The notes under the pieces were generated by a model, which worked only from the letters and a program-made list of their open reading frames with translations, did not search any database and was not told the DNA's origin. From Lacibacter cauensis (GTDB lineage: Bacteria > Bacteroidota > Bacteroidia > Chitinophagales > Chitinophagaceae), in contig NZ_VLLE01000005.1 of the NCBI RefSeq assembly GCF_007830055.1, positions 62,001 to 126,000 on the forward strand: a stretch of DNA of 64,000 bases, in the 5' to 3' direction. Of the stretch, positions 1-9,243 are shown in pieces. The position numbers were made by a program, and so were the translations under genes. The first letter of the stretch is position 1, and each line of letters begins with the position of its first letter.

Positions 1-1099
<1,099 letters not shown>

Positions 1100-1148
1100 A
1101 TACTCCCTTCAGGCTAAATCAAACAATTGAATTAAACGTAAATCGACA

Positions 1149-2102
1149 ATGAAAAAGCTACTTACACTTGCAATAGCAGCAATGGCATCAATGACAGCCT
1201 ATGCACAAAATCCCATCATCAAACATATTTTCACAGCCGATCCTTCGCCGATCGTATATAAAGACACGTTGTTTTTGTATACAGGTCATGATACGGCTTC
1301 TGTAACCGCTACCAATTATAAAATGCCCGACTGGCATGTGTTCTCCACAACTGATATGAAGAACTGGAAAGATCACGGCACCTTACTTTCGCCACATACT
1401 TTTTCTTGGGCCACAGGCGATGCGTATGCAGCACAGTGTATTGAACGCAATGGAAAGTTTTACTGGTTTGTTTCTACGTTTCATAAAAAAGACAGTATAA
1501 GTAATGGTGGTGCGGCTATTGGTGTGGCGGTATCCGACCGGCCAACAGGTCCGTTTAAAGATGCCATTGGCAAAGCACTCATCATAAATGAAATGACGAC
1601 GGATAAAAAACATAGTTGGGATGATATTGATCCTACTGTAATGATTGATGATGATGGACAGGCCTACATGTACTGGGGTAATTTAAGCTGCAGGTGGGTG
1701 AAGCTTAAAAGCAATATGATTGAACTCGATGGCCCGATTAATTATATTTCGCCCAAAAATTTTATTGAAGGGCCTTGGGTTTATAAACGCAAAGGCTGGT
1801 ATTACCTCGTGTATGCAAGTGCTGGTACTAAACCCGAAATGATTGAGTACTGCATGTCGAAGAGTCCAACCGGTCCATGGGAGTACAAAGGCATTATTCA
1901 GGAAAATGTGCCGAACAGTTTTACCACGCATCCCGGCATCATTGATTACAAAGGCAAGTCGTATTTCTTTTATCACAATGGTTCGCTGCCTACGGGTGGC
2001 AGTTACCGTCGTTCAGTTTGTGTAGACTACATGTATTACAACGAAGACGGAACGATTCAAAAAATTATTCAAACGACAGAAGGTGTTCAACCTGTGAAGT
2101 GA
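1149..2102 (+). CDS. Secreted glycoside hydrolase family 43 enzyme (single domain)
   Basis: A 317-residue protein with a signal peptide ending at 'AYAQ'. It is a single five-bladed beta-propeller domain of GH43. The three acidic catalytic residues are visible: Asp in 'FTADPSP' near residue 31 (base), Asp in 'DIDPTVMID' (pKa modulator) and Glu in 'IEGPWVYKR' (acid). GH43 members cleave alpha-L-arabinofuranosyl or beta-xylosyl linkages with inversion. The gene lies 49 bp after the acetylesterase and 40 bp before another GH43 gene. It closely resembles the catalytic domain of the gene at 3761, so the two may be old paralogues. Whether it acts as xylosidase or arabinofuranosidase is not decided. 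Confidence 0.9.
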   Translation: MKKLLTLAIAAMASMTAYAQNPIIKHIFTADPSPIVYKDTLFLYTGHDTASVTATNYKMPDWHVFSTTDMKNWKDHGTLLSPHTFSWATGDAYAAQCIERNGKFYWFVSTFHKKDSISNGGAAIGVAVSDRPTGPFKDAIGKALIINEMTTDKKHSWDDIDPTVMIDDDGQAYMYWGNLSCRWVKLKSNMIELDGPINYISPKNFIEGPWVYKRKGWYYLVYASAGTKPEMIEYCMSKSPTGPWEYKGIIQENVPNSFTTHPGIIDYKGKSYFFYHNGSLPTGGSYRRSVCVDYMYYNEDGTIQKIIQTTEGVQPVK

Positions 2103-2142
2103 TAAAAAATGCAAAATAACTTGTTATAAAAATTCGATTGAA

Positions 2143-3720
2143 ATGATGAAGAACTATTTTGTCGCCCTTGGAATAATTGCTTGCCTAAACGTTCATGTAA
2201 CTGCACAAACCAAACAGGCAATCAATCCTGTTATTTATGCTGATGTACCCGATCTGTCAATGATACGGGTTGGCAACAACTATTACATGAGCAGCACTAC
2301 CATGCACATGAGTCCGGGAGTGCCGATTATGAAATCAACCGATCTCATCAACTGGAAACTTATTTGCTATGCATACGATACATTGGTGAACAATGATGAA
2401 ATGAATCTTGTAAACGGAAAATCTACTTATGGCCGTGGTTCATGGGCCAGCAGTTTGCGTTATCACAAGGGCACCTATTATGTTTCAACATTTGCTGCAA
2501 CAAGCGGCAATACACATATCTACAGTACAAAGAATATTGAGAAAGGTCCATGGAAAGAAATTACGTTCCGTCCCGATCTGCACGATCATTCCTTGTATTT
2601 TGATGATGACGGTAAAGTGTACATGATTTATGGCAACAAAAAATTAACGCTGGTTGAATTAAAAGACGATCTGTCGGGTATAAAAGAAAACGGCATCAAA
2701 CAGGTGATCATTGAAGATGCAACACAACCCAGCCAAACAGTTGGACAAAGTGGTTTGGGCGAAGGTTCGCAACTCTTCAAAGCAAATGGCATGTACTATC
2801 TGTTCAATATCACTTGGCCGAGAGGTGGTATGCGCACAGTAGTTATTCATCGTGCAAAAAATCTTACCGGTCCATGGGAGGGTAGAGTTGCATTACAGGA
2901 TCTGGGTGTTGCACAAGGCGGATTAATTGATATGCCCGATGGCAGATGGTTTTCTTACCTGTTTCGTGATAACGGAGCAGTAGGTCGCATTCCCTATCTC
3001 GTTCCCGTGAAATGGGAAGATGGCTGGCCGGTGTTAGGTGAAAATGGTAAAGTACCATTAACACTCAACTTACCTCCAAGCAAGGGATTGATTCCGGGTA
3101 TTGTGGTTTCAGATGAATTCACTCGTAAAAAAGGCGATGCTGCTTTACCACTTGCATGGCAATGGAATCACAATCCTGATAATCGTTTTTGGTCGGTGAC
3201 TGCACGCAAAGGTTTTCTTCGTCTTACAACCGGCAGGGTTGATACAAGTTTTCTCACTGCAAGAAATTCGTTGACACAACGCACCATTGGTCCTGTTTGT
3301 ACAGGCATTACAGCGTTGGATGTATCGAACATGAAAGATGGTGATGTTGCAGGCTTTGCGTTGTTGCAGAAAAATTATGGATTGGTTGCAGTGCGTGTAA
3401 CAGGTAACAGCAAAGAGCTTGTGATGATCAATGCAAGTTCCGGCAAAGCAGAAGAAGCACAACGTATTCCGCTTACGCAGTCGATGGTGTATTTCAAAGC
3501 AGAATGCAATTTTACCAACCGGAAAGATGTGGCTGATTTCTTTTACAGTGTGGATGGAACAAACTGGATAAAGTTTGGTACAACGTTAAAGATGGCCTAC
3601 ACGCTTCCGCACTTTATGGGTTACCGTTTTACATTGTTCAACTATGCAACAAAAGAACCAGGAGGATTTGTTGATTTTGATTATTTCAGAATCAGTGATA
3701 CAATTTCAACAAAAGAATAA
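2143..3720 (+). CDS. Secreted GH43 beta-xylosidase/arabinofuranosidase with C-terminal beta-sandwich
   Basis: A 525-residue protein with signal peptide (ending near 'HVTAQ'). The catalytic propeller covers about residues 27-320. It starts with 'NPVIYADVPDLSMIRVG', carries Asp in 'HDHSLYFDDDGKVYM' and Glu in 'GLGEGSQLFKANG'. The 'YADVPD...STTMHMSPGVPIMKS' start is characteristic of the xylosidase-type subfamily. About residues 325-520 form a concanavalin-like beta-sandwich (GH43_C2/DUF1349 type) that usually completes the active-site pocket. It differs clearly from the two flanking GH43 genes, so the cluster covers more than one linkage. Operon spacing is 40 bp on both sides. Confidence 0.9.
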   Translation: MMKNYFVALGIIACLNVHVTAQTKQAINPVIYADVPDLSMIRVGNNYYMSSTTMHMSPGVPIMKSTDLINWKLICYAYDTLVNNDEMNLVNGKSTYGRGSWASSLRYHKGTYYVSTFAATSGNTHIYSTKNIEKGPWKEITFRPDLHDHSLYFDDDGKVYMIYGNKKLTLVELKDDLSGIKENGIKQVIIEDATQPSQTVGQSGLGEGSQLFKANGMYYLFNITWPRGGMRTVVIHRAKNLTGPWEGRVALQDLGVAQGGLIDMPDGRWFSYLFRDNGAVGRIPYLVPVKWEDGWPVLGENGKVPLTLNLPPSKGLIPGIVVSDEFTRKKGDAALPLAWQWNHNPDNRFWSVTARKGFLRLTTGRVDTSFLTARNSLTQRTIGPVCTGITALDVSNMKDGDVAGFALLQKNYGLVAVRVTGNSKELVMINASSGKAEEAQRIPLTQSMVYFKAECNFTNRKDVADFFYSVDGTNWIKFGTTLKMAYTLPHFMGYRFTLFNYATKEPGGFVDFDYFRISDTISTKE

Positions 3721-3760
3721 TCGTAAGAAAATCATCATTGTCTACAATAATTAAACTGAA

Positions 3761-5101
3761 ATGAATAAAATAATTATTGCTTGTCTGGGTTTAGTTAGTT
3801 GTGCAACCAGCTTGTTTGCACAGAACCCTTTTATAAGAGACCAGTTTACAGCAGATCCATCTGCAAGGGTTTTTGGCAACAAAGTATATGTTTTTCCTTC
3901 GCATGATATACTTGCAACAGAAGGTAAAGGTCGTGTTGGTTGGTTTTGCATGGAAGATTATCATGTGTTCTCTTCTGAAAATTTAACCGACTGGACCGAT
4001 CACGGTGTGATTGTAACACAGAATAACGTACCGTGGGTTCGTCCGGACAGTTACAGCATGTGGGCACCCGATTGTATTGAACGCAACGGTAAATATTATT
4101 TCTATTTTCCAACAGCAGCAAAAGATACGGTTACGTATGGTCGTGGCTTTACCATTGGTGTTGCTGTAGCCGATAAACCTGAAGGCCCGTATACTCCTGA
4201 AGCAACACCCATAAAAGGAGTGCGTGGTATTGATCCCAACGTGTTTATTGATAAAGACGGGCAGGCGTATCTCTACTGGTCGGCGGGAAATATTTATGGA
4301 GCAAAGCTGAAAGCAAATATGCTGGAGCTGGATTCGGAAGTATTTACACTCGGCGAATTACCAACAAAAGGATTGAAAGAAGGTCCTTATGTGTTTGAAC
4401 GCAATGGTATTTACTACATGACTTATCCGCATGTTGAAAATAAAACCGAACGATTGGAATATGCAATCGGTACAAGCCCGCTTGGACCATTCAAAATTGT
4501 GGGTGCAATTATGGATGAATCGGCAAGTGGTTGCTGGACCAATCATCACTCCATTGTTCAGTTTAAAAATCAGTGGTATCTGTTTTATCATGATAAAGAT
4601 TATTCACCAAAGTTTGATAAAGCACGTTCGATAAGAATCGATAGTTTATCGTTTAATGCAGATGGTACCATTAAAAAAGTAATACCAACTTTAAGAGGAG
4701 TAGGTGTTACAGCTGCAACAAAGCAAATACAGATCGACCGTTATACACAGTTGAGTGAGCAAGGTGTATCGATTGCTTTTCTGGATACGCTCAATACATT
4801 CAAAGGATGGAAAACAATTTTTAATCAACAGGGTGCATGGGCGCAATACAACAGTGTAGATTTTGGAAGTAAGCAGTTAAAGACCGTCAGCATTCATGTA
4901 CGGGCTGCAGATGGTGCTGTCTTGCAGATTCGCACAGATAATGTTGATGGGCCGGTGATTGCCGAAATTACAATTCCGAAAAATGCTGAATGGAAAACGA
5001 TTGATGCAGCTGTACTGAAGGCCATAAAGGGTGTAAAAAATATTGTTGTTCTGGCAAAGGATACCAAAACATGTGAAGTTGATTGGGTAAGTTTCCGGTA
5101 A
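3761..5101 (+). CDS. Secreted GH43 enzyme with C-terminal CBM6-like module
   Basis: A 446-residue protein with signal peptide (to 'SLFAQ'). The GH43 propeller spans about residues 22-320 with Asp in 'FTADPSARV', Asp in 'GIDPNVFIDKDG' and Glu in 'LKEGPYVFERNG'. The last 130 residues look like a carbohydrate-binding module of the CBM6 type ('QLSEQGVSIAF...WAQYNSVDFG...VDWVSFR' with a typical terminal strand). It is the last gene of the hemicellulose cluster and is followed by a terminator hairpin at 5229-5256. Arabinoxylan is the likely substrate, by inference from family and neighbours. Confidence 0.9.
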   Translation: MNKIIIACLGLVSCATSLFAQNPFIRDQFTADPSARVFGNKVYVFPSHDILATEGKGRVGWFCMEDYHVFSSENLTDWTDHGVIVTQNNVPWVRPDSYSMWAPDCIERNGKYYFYFPTAAKDTVTYGRGFTIGVAVADKPEGPYTPEATPIKGVRGIDPNVFIDKDGQAYLYWSAGNIYGAKLKANMLELDSEVFTLGELPTKGLKEGPYVFERNGIYYMTYPHVENKTERLEYAIGTSPLGPFKIVGAIMDESASGCWTNHHSIVQFKNQWYLFYHDKDYSPKFDKARSIRIDSLSFNADGTIKKVIPTLRGVGVTAATKQIQIDRYTQLSEQGVSIAFLDTLNTFKGWKTIFNQQGAWAQYNSVDFGSKQLKTVSIHVRAADGAVLQIRTDNVDGPVIAEITIPKNAEWKTIDAAVLKAIKGVKNIVVLAKDTKTCEVDWVSFR

Positions 5102-5228
5102 TAGAATTGTCTTTTTAGTAATCGGGACAATGTGGGAGTTTCGCCAGGAGACGTTTGTATGAAAGCTTGCTAGTTGATTGATTTTTAGTTATTTAGCTTG
5201 TGTTCAAGTGGAGTCGTTTAATCCGCAA

Positions 5229-5256
5229 AAGTCCTCTCTTATTTTTGAGAGGACTT
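5229..5256 (+). terminator. Hairpin after the GH43 cluster
   Basis: AAGTCCTCTC (5229-5238) pairs perfectly with GAGAGGACTT (5247-5256) around an 8-nt T-rich loop, followed by a short T-rich stretch. It lies 130 bp after the last GH43 stop codon, the expected place for an operon terminator. Confidence 0.65.
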
Positions 5257-5308
5257 ATTGTTTTAGTACAGTTCTTCTTTCTTTCAGGTCAGCTCGGCTT
5301 TTGCATTG

Positions 5309-5316
5309 TATATTTG
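5309..5316 (+). promoter_or_regulatory. -7 box upstream of the DUF3467 gene
   Basis: TATATTTG matches the Bacteroidota sigma-A -7 consensus TAnnTTTG exactly and ends 16 nt before the ATG at 5333. No convincing -33 TTTG is present at the usual distance. Confidence 0.5.
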
Positions 5317-5332
5317 AAACTCAATTTTTTTT

Positions 5333-5647
5333 ATGGATCAACAACAGCAAAATCCCAATCAGCTTAATATTGAAATTACCGAAGAAGTGGCCGAAGGTGA
5401 ATATGCCAACCTGGTAATCATCACACACAGCCACGCAGAATTTGTGGTAGACTTTGTAAATGTAATGCCCGGCACTCCAAAGAGCAAAGTAAAATCGAGA
5501 ATCATCCTTACGCCGCAACATGCCAAGCGTTTTATGAACGCCCTTACCGAAAACATACAACGTTTTGAAGCTGCGAACGGCGCTATCAGAGACCTGGAAG
5601 AAATACAGATACCCATGAACTTTGGTGGCCCTACAGCACAGGCGTAA
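5333..5647 (+). CDS. DUF3467 family protein
   Basis: A 104-residue soluble protein. It matches the DUF3467 pattern: 'NIEITEEVAEGEYANLVII', then 'HSHAEFVVDFVNVMPG', then 'SRIILTPQHAKRFMNALTENIQRFE'. The family is widespread in Bacteroidota as a stand-alone small protein of unknown function. It has no signal peptide or membrane segment. A -7 box lies 16 nt upstream of the start, so it is probably transcribed separately from the GH43 genes. Nothing in the neighbourhood points to a role. Confidence 0.85.
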   Translation: MDQQQQNPNQLNIEITEEVAEGEYANLVIITHSHAEFVVDFVNVMPGTPKSKVKSRIILTPQHAKRFMNALTENIQRFEAANGAIRDLEEIQIPMNFGGPTAQA

Positions 5648-5688
5648 AAGAAGTGGTGAGCGAGTGTATTAACAATGAACCCTGAACT

Positions 5689-6783
5689 ATGAACGGTGAT
5701 CAACAGGCTGAGCAAGTGTTTTCTTATCAGCATTTATTTTCTTTTACAAAAAACGTTTTCCTGGCAATGGGTTGCAGCGATGAGCATGCAACCACAGCAA
5801 CAACAACCTTATTGTCGGCCGATGTGCGTGGCATCGACAGCCATGGTGTGGCAAGGCTCAGCGGTTATGTGCGCCTGTGGGAAGCAAAACGCATCAACGC
5901 AAAGCCCGATATCAAAATCATTCACGAATCGCCTTCAACAGCAGTTGTGGATGGCGATAGTGGACTAGGATTAGTAGTTGCGCCATTTGCTATGCAGGTG
6001 GCTATCAACAAAGCAAAACAGGCTGGCACCGGTTGGGTAAGTGTGCAAAACAGTAACCACTTTGGTATTGCAGGTTATCATGCCATGATGGCTTTGCAGC
6101 ACGATATGATTGGCATGGCGCTGACCAATGCTTCGGCACTGGTGGCACCAACTTTTTCAACCGAACGCATGCTTGGTACCAACCCCATTGCAGTTGCAGT
6201 TCCTGCTGGTTCTGAACCGCCTTTTGTAGCCGATATGGCAACTACCACGGCTGCCAATGGTAAGCTGGAAATATTACAGCGCAAAAACCTGGAAGCACCG
6301 GTTGGCTGGATACAGGATGCAGCGGGCAATTCAACTACTGATGCACATGCGTTAAAAAATAAAGGAGCCCTTCTTCCTTTGGGCAGCGATAAAGAACATG
6401 GCAGTCATAAAGGATATGCGTTAGGTTCTATCGTCGATATTTTTTCTGCTGTCTTAAGCGGAGCTAATTATGGTCCATGGGTGCCGCCATTTCCGGCTTA
6501 TGTGCCCATGCCCGAAAATCAGCCGGGTAAAGGATTGGGACATTTTCTGGGAGCTATGCGTATTGATGCCTTCCGTACTGCCGATGCCTTTAAGAAAGAT
6601 ATGGATAACTGGATCCAACGCTTTCGCAGTGCCAAAACAATCGATGGATATGAAAAGGTGTTGATACCGGGCGATCCCGAACGTTTGTTTGAAGAACAAC
6701 GTATGAAAGAGGGAATTCCGTTACTGGGAACGGTTGCGGAAGATTTGGCGAAAGTTGGGCAGAAATTCAATCTCTCTCTTTAA
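5689..6783 (+). CDS. Ldh family NAD(P)-dependent oxidoreductase (malate/L-lactate/ureidoglycolate dehydrogenase type)
   Basis: A 364-residue member of the type-2 malate/L-lactate dehydrogenase superfamily, which uses NAD(P)H to interconvert 2-hydroxy and 2-oxo acids. Conserved stretches include 'DVRGIDSHGVARL' with the catalytic His, 'NSNHFGIAGYHAM', 'LGTNPIAVAVP', 'DMATT' and 'GSHKGYALG'. The exact substrate cannot be predicted. The start is uncertain: the ATG at 5689 lies in a stretch resembling the intergenic repeats of this window (AATGAACCCTGAACTATGAAC), and the first ten residues look non-native. A GTG at 5716 directly before 'FSYQHL' is an alternative start. Confidence 0.88.
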   Translation: MNGDQQAEQVFSYQHLFSFTKNVFLAMGCSDEHATTATTTLLSADVRGIDSHGVARLSGYVRLWEAKRINAKPDIKIIHESPSTAVVDGDSGLGLVVAPFAMQVAINKAKQAGTGWVSVQNSNHFGIAGYHAMMALQHDMIGMALTNASALVAPTFSTERMLGTNPIAVAVPAGSEPPFVADMATTTAANGKLEILQRKNLEAPVGWIQDAAGNSTTDAHALKNKGALLPLGSDKEHGSHKGYALGSIVDIFSAVLSGANYGPWVPPFPAYVPMPENQPGKGLGHFLGAMRIDAFRTADAFKKDMDNWIQRFRSAKTIDGYEKVLIPGDPERLFEEQRMKEGIPLLGTVAEDLAKVGQKFNLSL

Positions 6784-6958
6784 TTTCGCATCCGCTTTAA
6801 GCACAGGTTAAGCAACTTCACTTCAGCTGTAAACGTATTGTTCAACTCTACCAACACGGAAGAAGGAAAGGATGAAGCAATTCATCTGCTGTTGCCTGCC
6901 AATGCATAATTGCAAACAGCAAACATCGATTCAAACCATACAATTCAAAACAAGAACA

Positions 6959-8281
6959 ATGAAAGTGATGAAGTTTGGCGGTACCTCTGTAGGTAAGCCG
7001 GAAAGAATGCATGACGTAGCAACGTTGATTACCCGTGATGCGGAAGAAAAAATTGTGGTATTAAGTGCGTTGAGTGGCACTACCAATTCTCTCGTGGAAA
7101 TTGGTAACGCTATGGCCAATGGCGATCGTGAAGCAGCGAAGCAGGTTATTGATAAGCTGGATGCGCATTACCAAACCTTCATCAGCAATCTGTTGGTAAC
7201 AGAAGCTGCACAGCAGAAATGCCGTGCCATCATTGCAGAACATTTCGAGTTCCTGAATATCATTTTAAAAATATCGTTCAACGATGCGTTGAATAAAGAT
7301 ATTCTTGCACAGGGTGAGTTGATGAGTACCAAAATGTTCAGCTGTTATCTCGAGGAGAAAGGCATTGATCATATGCTGTTGCCTGCACTCGATTTTATGA
7401 GCATTGATGCCTACGATGAACCGCAGGTGGGAGCTATCAAAGCAAAACTCAGCAATATTCTTGCACAAAACAGCGATAAGAAATTATTCATCACACAAGG
7501 TTATATCTGCCGCAATGCAAAAGGCGAAGTAGATAACCTGAAACGTGGTGGTAGTGATTATTCTGCTTCATTAATTGCAGCAGCTATCCAGGCAAGTGTT
7601 TGCGAAATCTGGACAGATATTGATGGTATGCACAATAACGATCCTCGTATTGTAAAGAAAACCGTTGCTATTGAGCAGTTGAGTTTCGATGAAGCAGCCG
7701 AGCTGGCTTATTTCGGTGCAAAAATTCTGCACCCGGCTTCTATCTGGCCTGCACAACATTACAATGTACCGGTGAAGTTATTGAACACCATGGAACCCGA
7801 TGCAAAAGGAACACTCATTGTTGAAAATGCAGGAAGTGTTGGTGTAAAAGCAGTGGCGGCAAAGGATGGCATTACCGCTATTAAAATCAAGAGCAGCCGC
7901 ATGTTACTGGCGTATGGTTTCTTACGCAAGGTGTTTGAAGTGTTTGAAAAGTACCGTACTTCTATTGATATGATCACCACTTCCGAAGTAGCTGTATCGC
8001 TCACTATCGATAACAATACTTATCTCGATGATATCATCCGTGAGCTGGAACCATTCGGTACAGTTGAGTTAGATAAAGACCAGGCAATTGTAAGTATTGT
8101 GGGCAACGAAATTGGTAAAACAGAACATATCCTTTCGAAACTGTTCGACAGTATTGCAGATATTCCTGTACGTATGGTAAGCTACGGTGGTAGCCCGCAC
8201 AACGTAACATTGCTGGTACCGGGTTCGTTTAAAACACAAACGCTCCAGGTGCTGAACAAAGGAATCTTTGGATTGGATTAA
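6959..8281 (+). CDS. lysC: Aspartate kinase (monofunctional)
   Basis: A 440-residue aspartokinase catalysing ATP-dependent phosphorylation of L-aspartate, the first step to lysine, threonine, methionine and diaminopimelate. The start 'MKVMKFGGTSVGKPERM' contains the nucleotide-binding KFGGTSVG motif, and 'FITQGYICRNAKGEVDNLKRGGSDYSAS' is the conserved aspartate/ATP region. Two ACT domains occupy about residues 300-440, indicating feedback control by an amino acid. The reading frame is open upstream to 6872, but the ATG at 6959 places KFGGTS at the usual position. No homoserine dehydrogenase domain is fused. The gene is followed by the strong hairpin at 8317-8350. Confidence 0.93.
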   Translation: MKVMKFGGTSVGKPERMHDVATLITRDAEEKIVVLSALSGTTNSLVEIGNAMANGDREAAKQVIDKLDAHYQTFISNLLVTEAAQQKCRAIIAEHFEFLNIILKISFNDALNKDILAQGELMSTKMFSCYLEEKGIDHMLLPALDFMSIDAYDEPQVGAIKAKLSNILAQNSDKKLFITQGYICRNAKGEVDNLKRGGSDYSASLIAAAIQASVCEIWTDIDGMHNNDPRIVKKTVAIEQLSFDEAAELAYFGAKILHPASIWPAQHYNVPVKLLNTMEPDAKGTLIVENAGSVGVKAVAAKDGITAIKIKSSRMLLAYGFLRKVFEVFEKYRTSIDMITTSEVAVSLTIDNNTYLDDIIRELEPFGTVELDKDQAIVSIVGNEIGKTEHILSKLFDSIADIPVRMVSYGGSPHNVTLLVPGSFKTQTLQVLNKGIFGLD

Positions 8282-8316
8282 CAAAATAATTTCTACTTCC
8301 ATCTTTCTTATTAAGT

Positions 8317-8350
8317 CCGTAATTGTATCTTGAGCAAGATGCAATTACGG
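8317..8350 (+). terminator. 34-nt near-perfect palindrome with T tract, overlapping the next start codon
   Basis: CCGTAATTGTATCTTG (8317-8332) pairs with CAAGATGCAATTACGG (8335-8350). All 16 positions pair, one as G-U in RNA. It is followed by ATTTTCTTTTTTT. The structure has the form of an intrinsic terminator for the aspartokinase gene, yet its right arm contains the ATG (8339) of the following secreted-protein gene, and its T tract encodes that protein's signal-peptide phenylalanines. Confidence 0.65.
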
Positions 8351-9196
8351 ATTTTCTTTTTTTACTGCTTATTGTTTTTATCTGCTGCTGCGCAGGCGCA
8401 AACTGCTCTTGGCGTTTGGGAAGGCAGTTTTAATATCAGAGGCAGTAAGAAAAATAAAATGAATGTGCGGTTAGAGTTGATGCAAACCGAAGGCCAGATA
8501 GTCGGCATCATTACTACTCGTGGTTTTGATAAGAACACTGTTTACGGTTGCGATTATTTGGTTGCAGGTACTGTACAAAATAAAAAATTACGTCTTGCCC
8601 GCATAAGTGTGCGCAGGGGTGTGGCCATGAGTAAAACCGATTGTAGTTTTTTCCGGTATTTAGATTTGCAGCTCAATAAACCTGATACTGCAAAAACAAT
8701 TAGTGCGGTATGGACCTGGGGTGATGAAGATAAAGATGCATTTACAGCAGTGAAAACAGAAACTGCTATTTCAGCAACGGCACAAGAGGAAATTAATGCA
8801 TACGTGGAAGATTTATTTAATTCGTACGAAGAGGCGAACATCTACCTTGCACCTGCCGAACGGCTTAACCAGAAAGTAACAGAACTTACTGCCGACAGTA
8901 CAGAGATATTGCTGGAGTTTTATTCGGCTGGAAAAAGCATCAACGATTCGATTTCTGTATTCCTCAACGGCCACCCGATTTCGTCGAATTGTCATCTCTT
9001 TGAAAAACCTTTGCGCATACGATTGCAGCAAATTGATACCGGTATGAACGAAATTGTAATTGTAAGCGAATCTGTCGGGAAACCCACGCTGCAACTGCGT
9101 TTCGTGATCAGACAGGGAACACAAACGAAAGAATTCAAAATAACGCCGGGCTTTATTCGAAATGCGATCGTCTTCATCAATCGAAAACAAGACTAA
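8339..9196 (+). CDS. Secreted protein of unknown function with C-terminal 'DNG'-like beta domain
   Basis: A 285-residue protein with an N-terminal signal peptide (MQLRIFFFYCLLFLSAAAQA). Residues 22-140 begin 'LGVWEGSFNIRGSKKNKMNVRLELMQTEGQIVGII', like small beta-barrel proteins that bind hydrophobic ligands; this is only a resemblance. The last 110 residues ('DSISVFLNGHPISSN...LFEKPLRIRLQQID') resemble the C-terminal extension of the M16 peptidase at 25554. The start is the ATG at 8339; a TTG nine bases upstream is also in frame. The start codon lies in the right arm of the 34-nt palindrome, so translation may be limited by RNA structure. I do not recognise a function. Confidence 0.75.
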   Translation: MQLRIFFFYCLLFLSAAAQAQTALGVWEGSFNIRGSKKNKMNVRLELMQTEGQIVGIITTRGFDKNTVYGCDYLVAGTVQNKKLRLARISVRRGVAMSKTDCSFFRYLDLQLNKPDTAKTISAVWTWGDEDKDAFTAVKTETAISATAQEEINAYVEDLFNSYEEANIYLAPAERLNQKVTELTADSTEILLEFYSAGKSINDSISVFLNGHPISSNCHLFEKPLRIRLQQIDTGMNEIVIVSESVGKPTLQLRFVIRQGTQTKEFKITPGFIRNAIVFINRKQD

Positions 9197-9214
9197 CAAC
9201 CGGTCATTTTCTGT

Positions 9215-9222
9215 TATCTTTG
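9215..9222 (+). promoter_or_regulatory. -7 box of the proline dehydrogenase gene
   Basis: TATCTTTG followed by C matches TAnnTTTG exactly, with the first ATG 21 nt after its end. No clear -33 box is seen. The TTG inside this box could be misread as a start codon. Confidence 0.55.
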
Positions 9223-9243
9223 CTGCCTCAAATAGTTGACGGC

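Noticed and set aside
6872-6958. A possible attenuator leader peptide with three consecutive Cys codons upstream of the aspartokinase gene
   Set aside because: The frame runs straight into lysC without a stop and no lysine, threonine or methionine codon cluster or alternative hairpins are visible.
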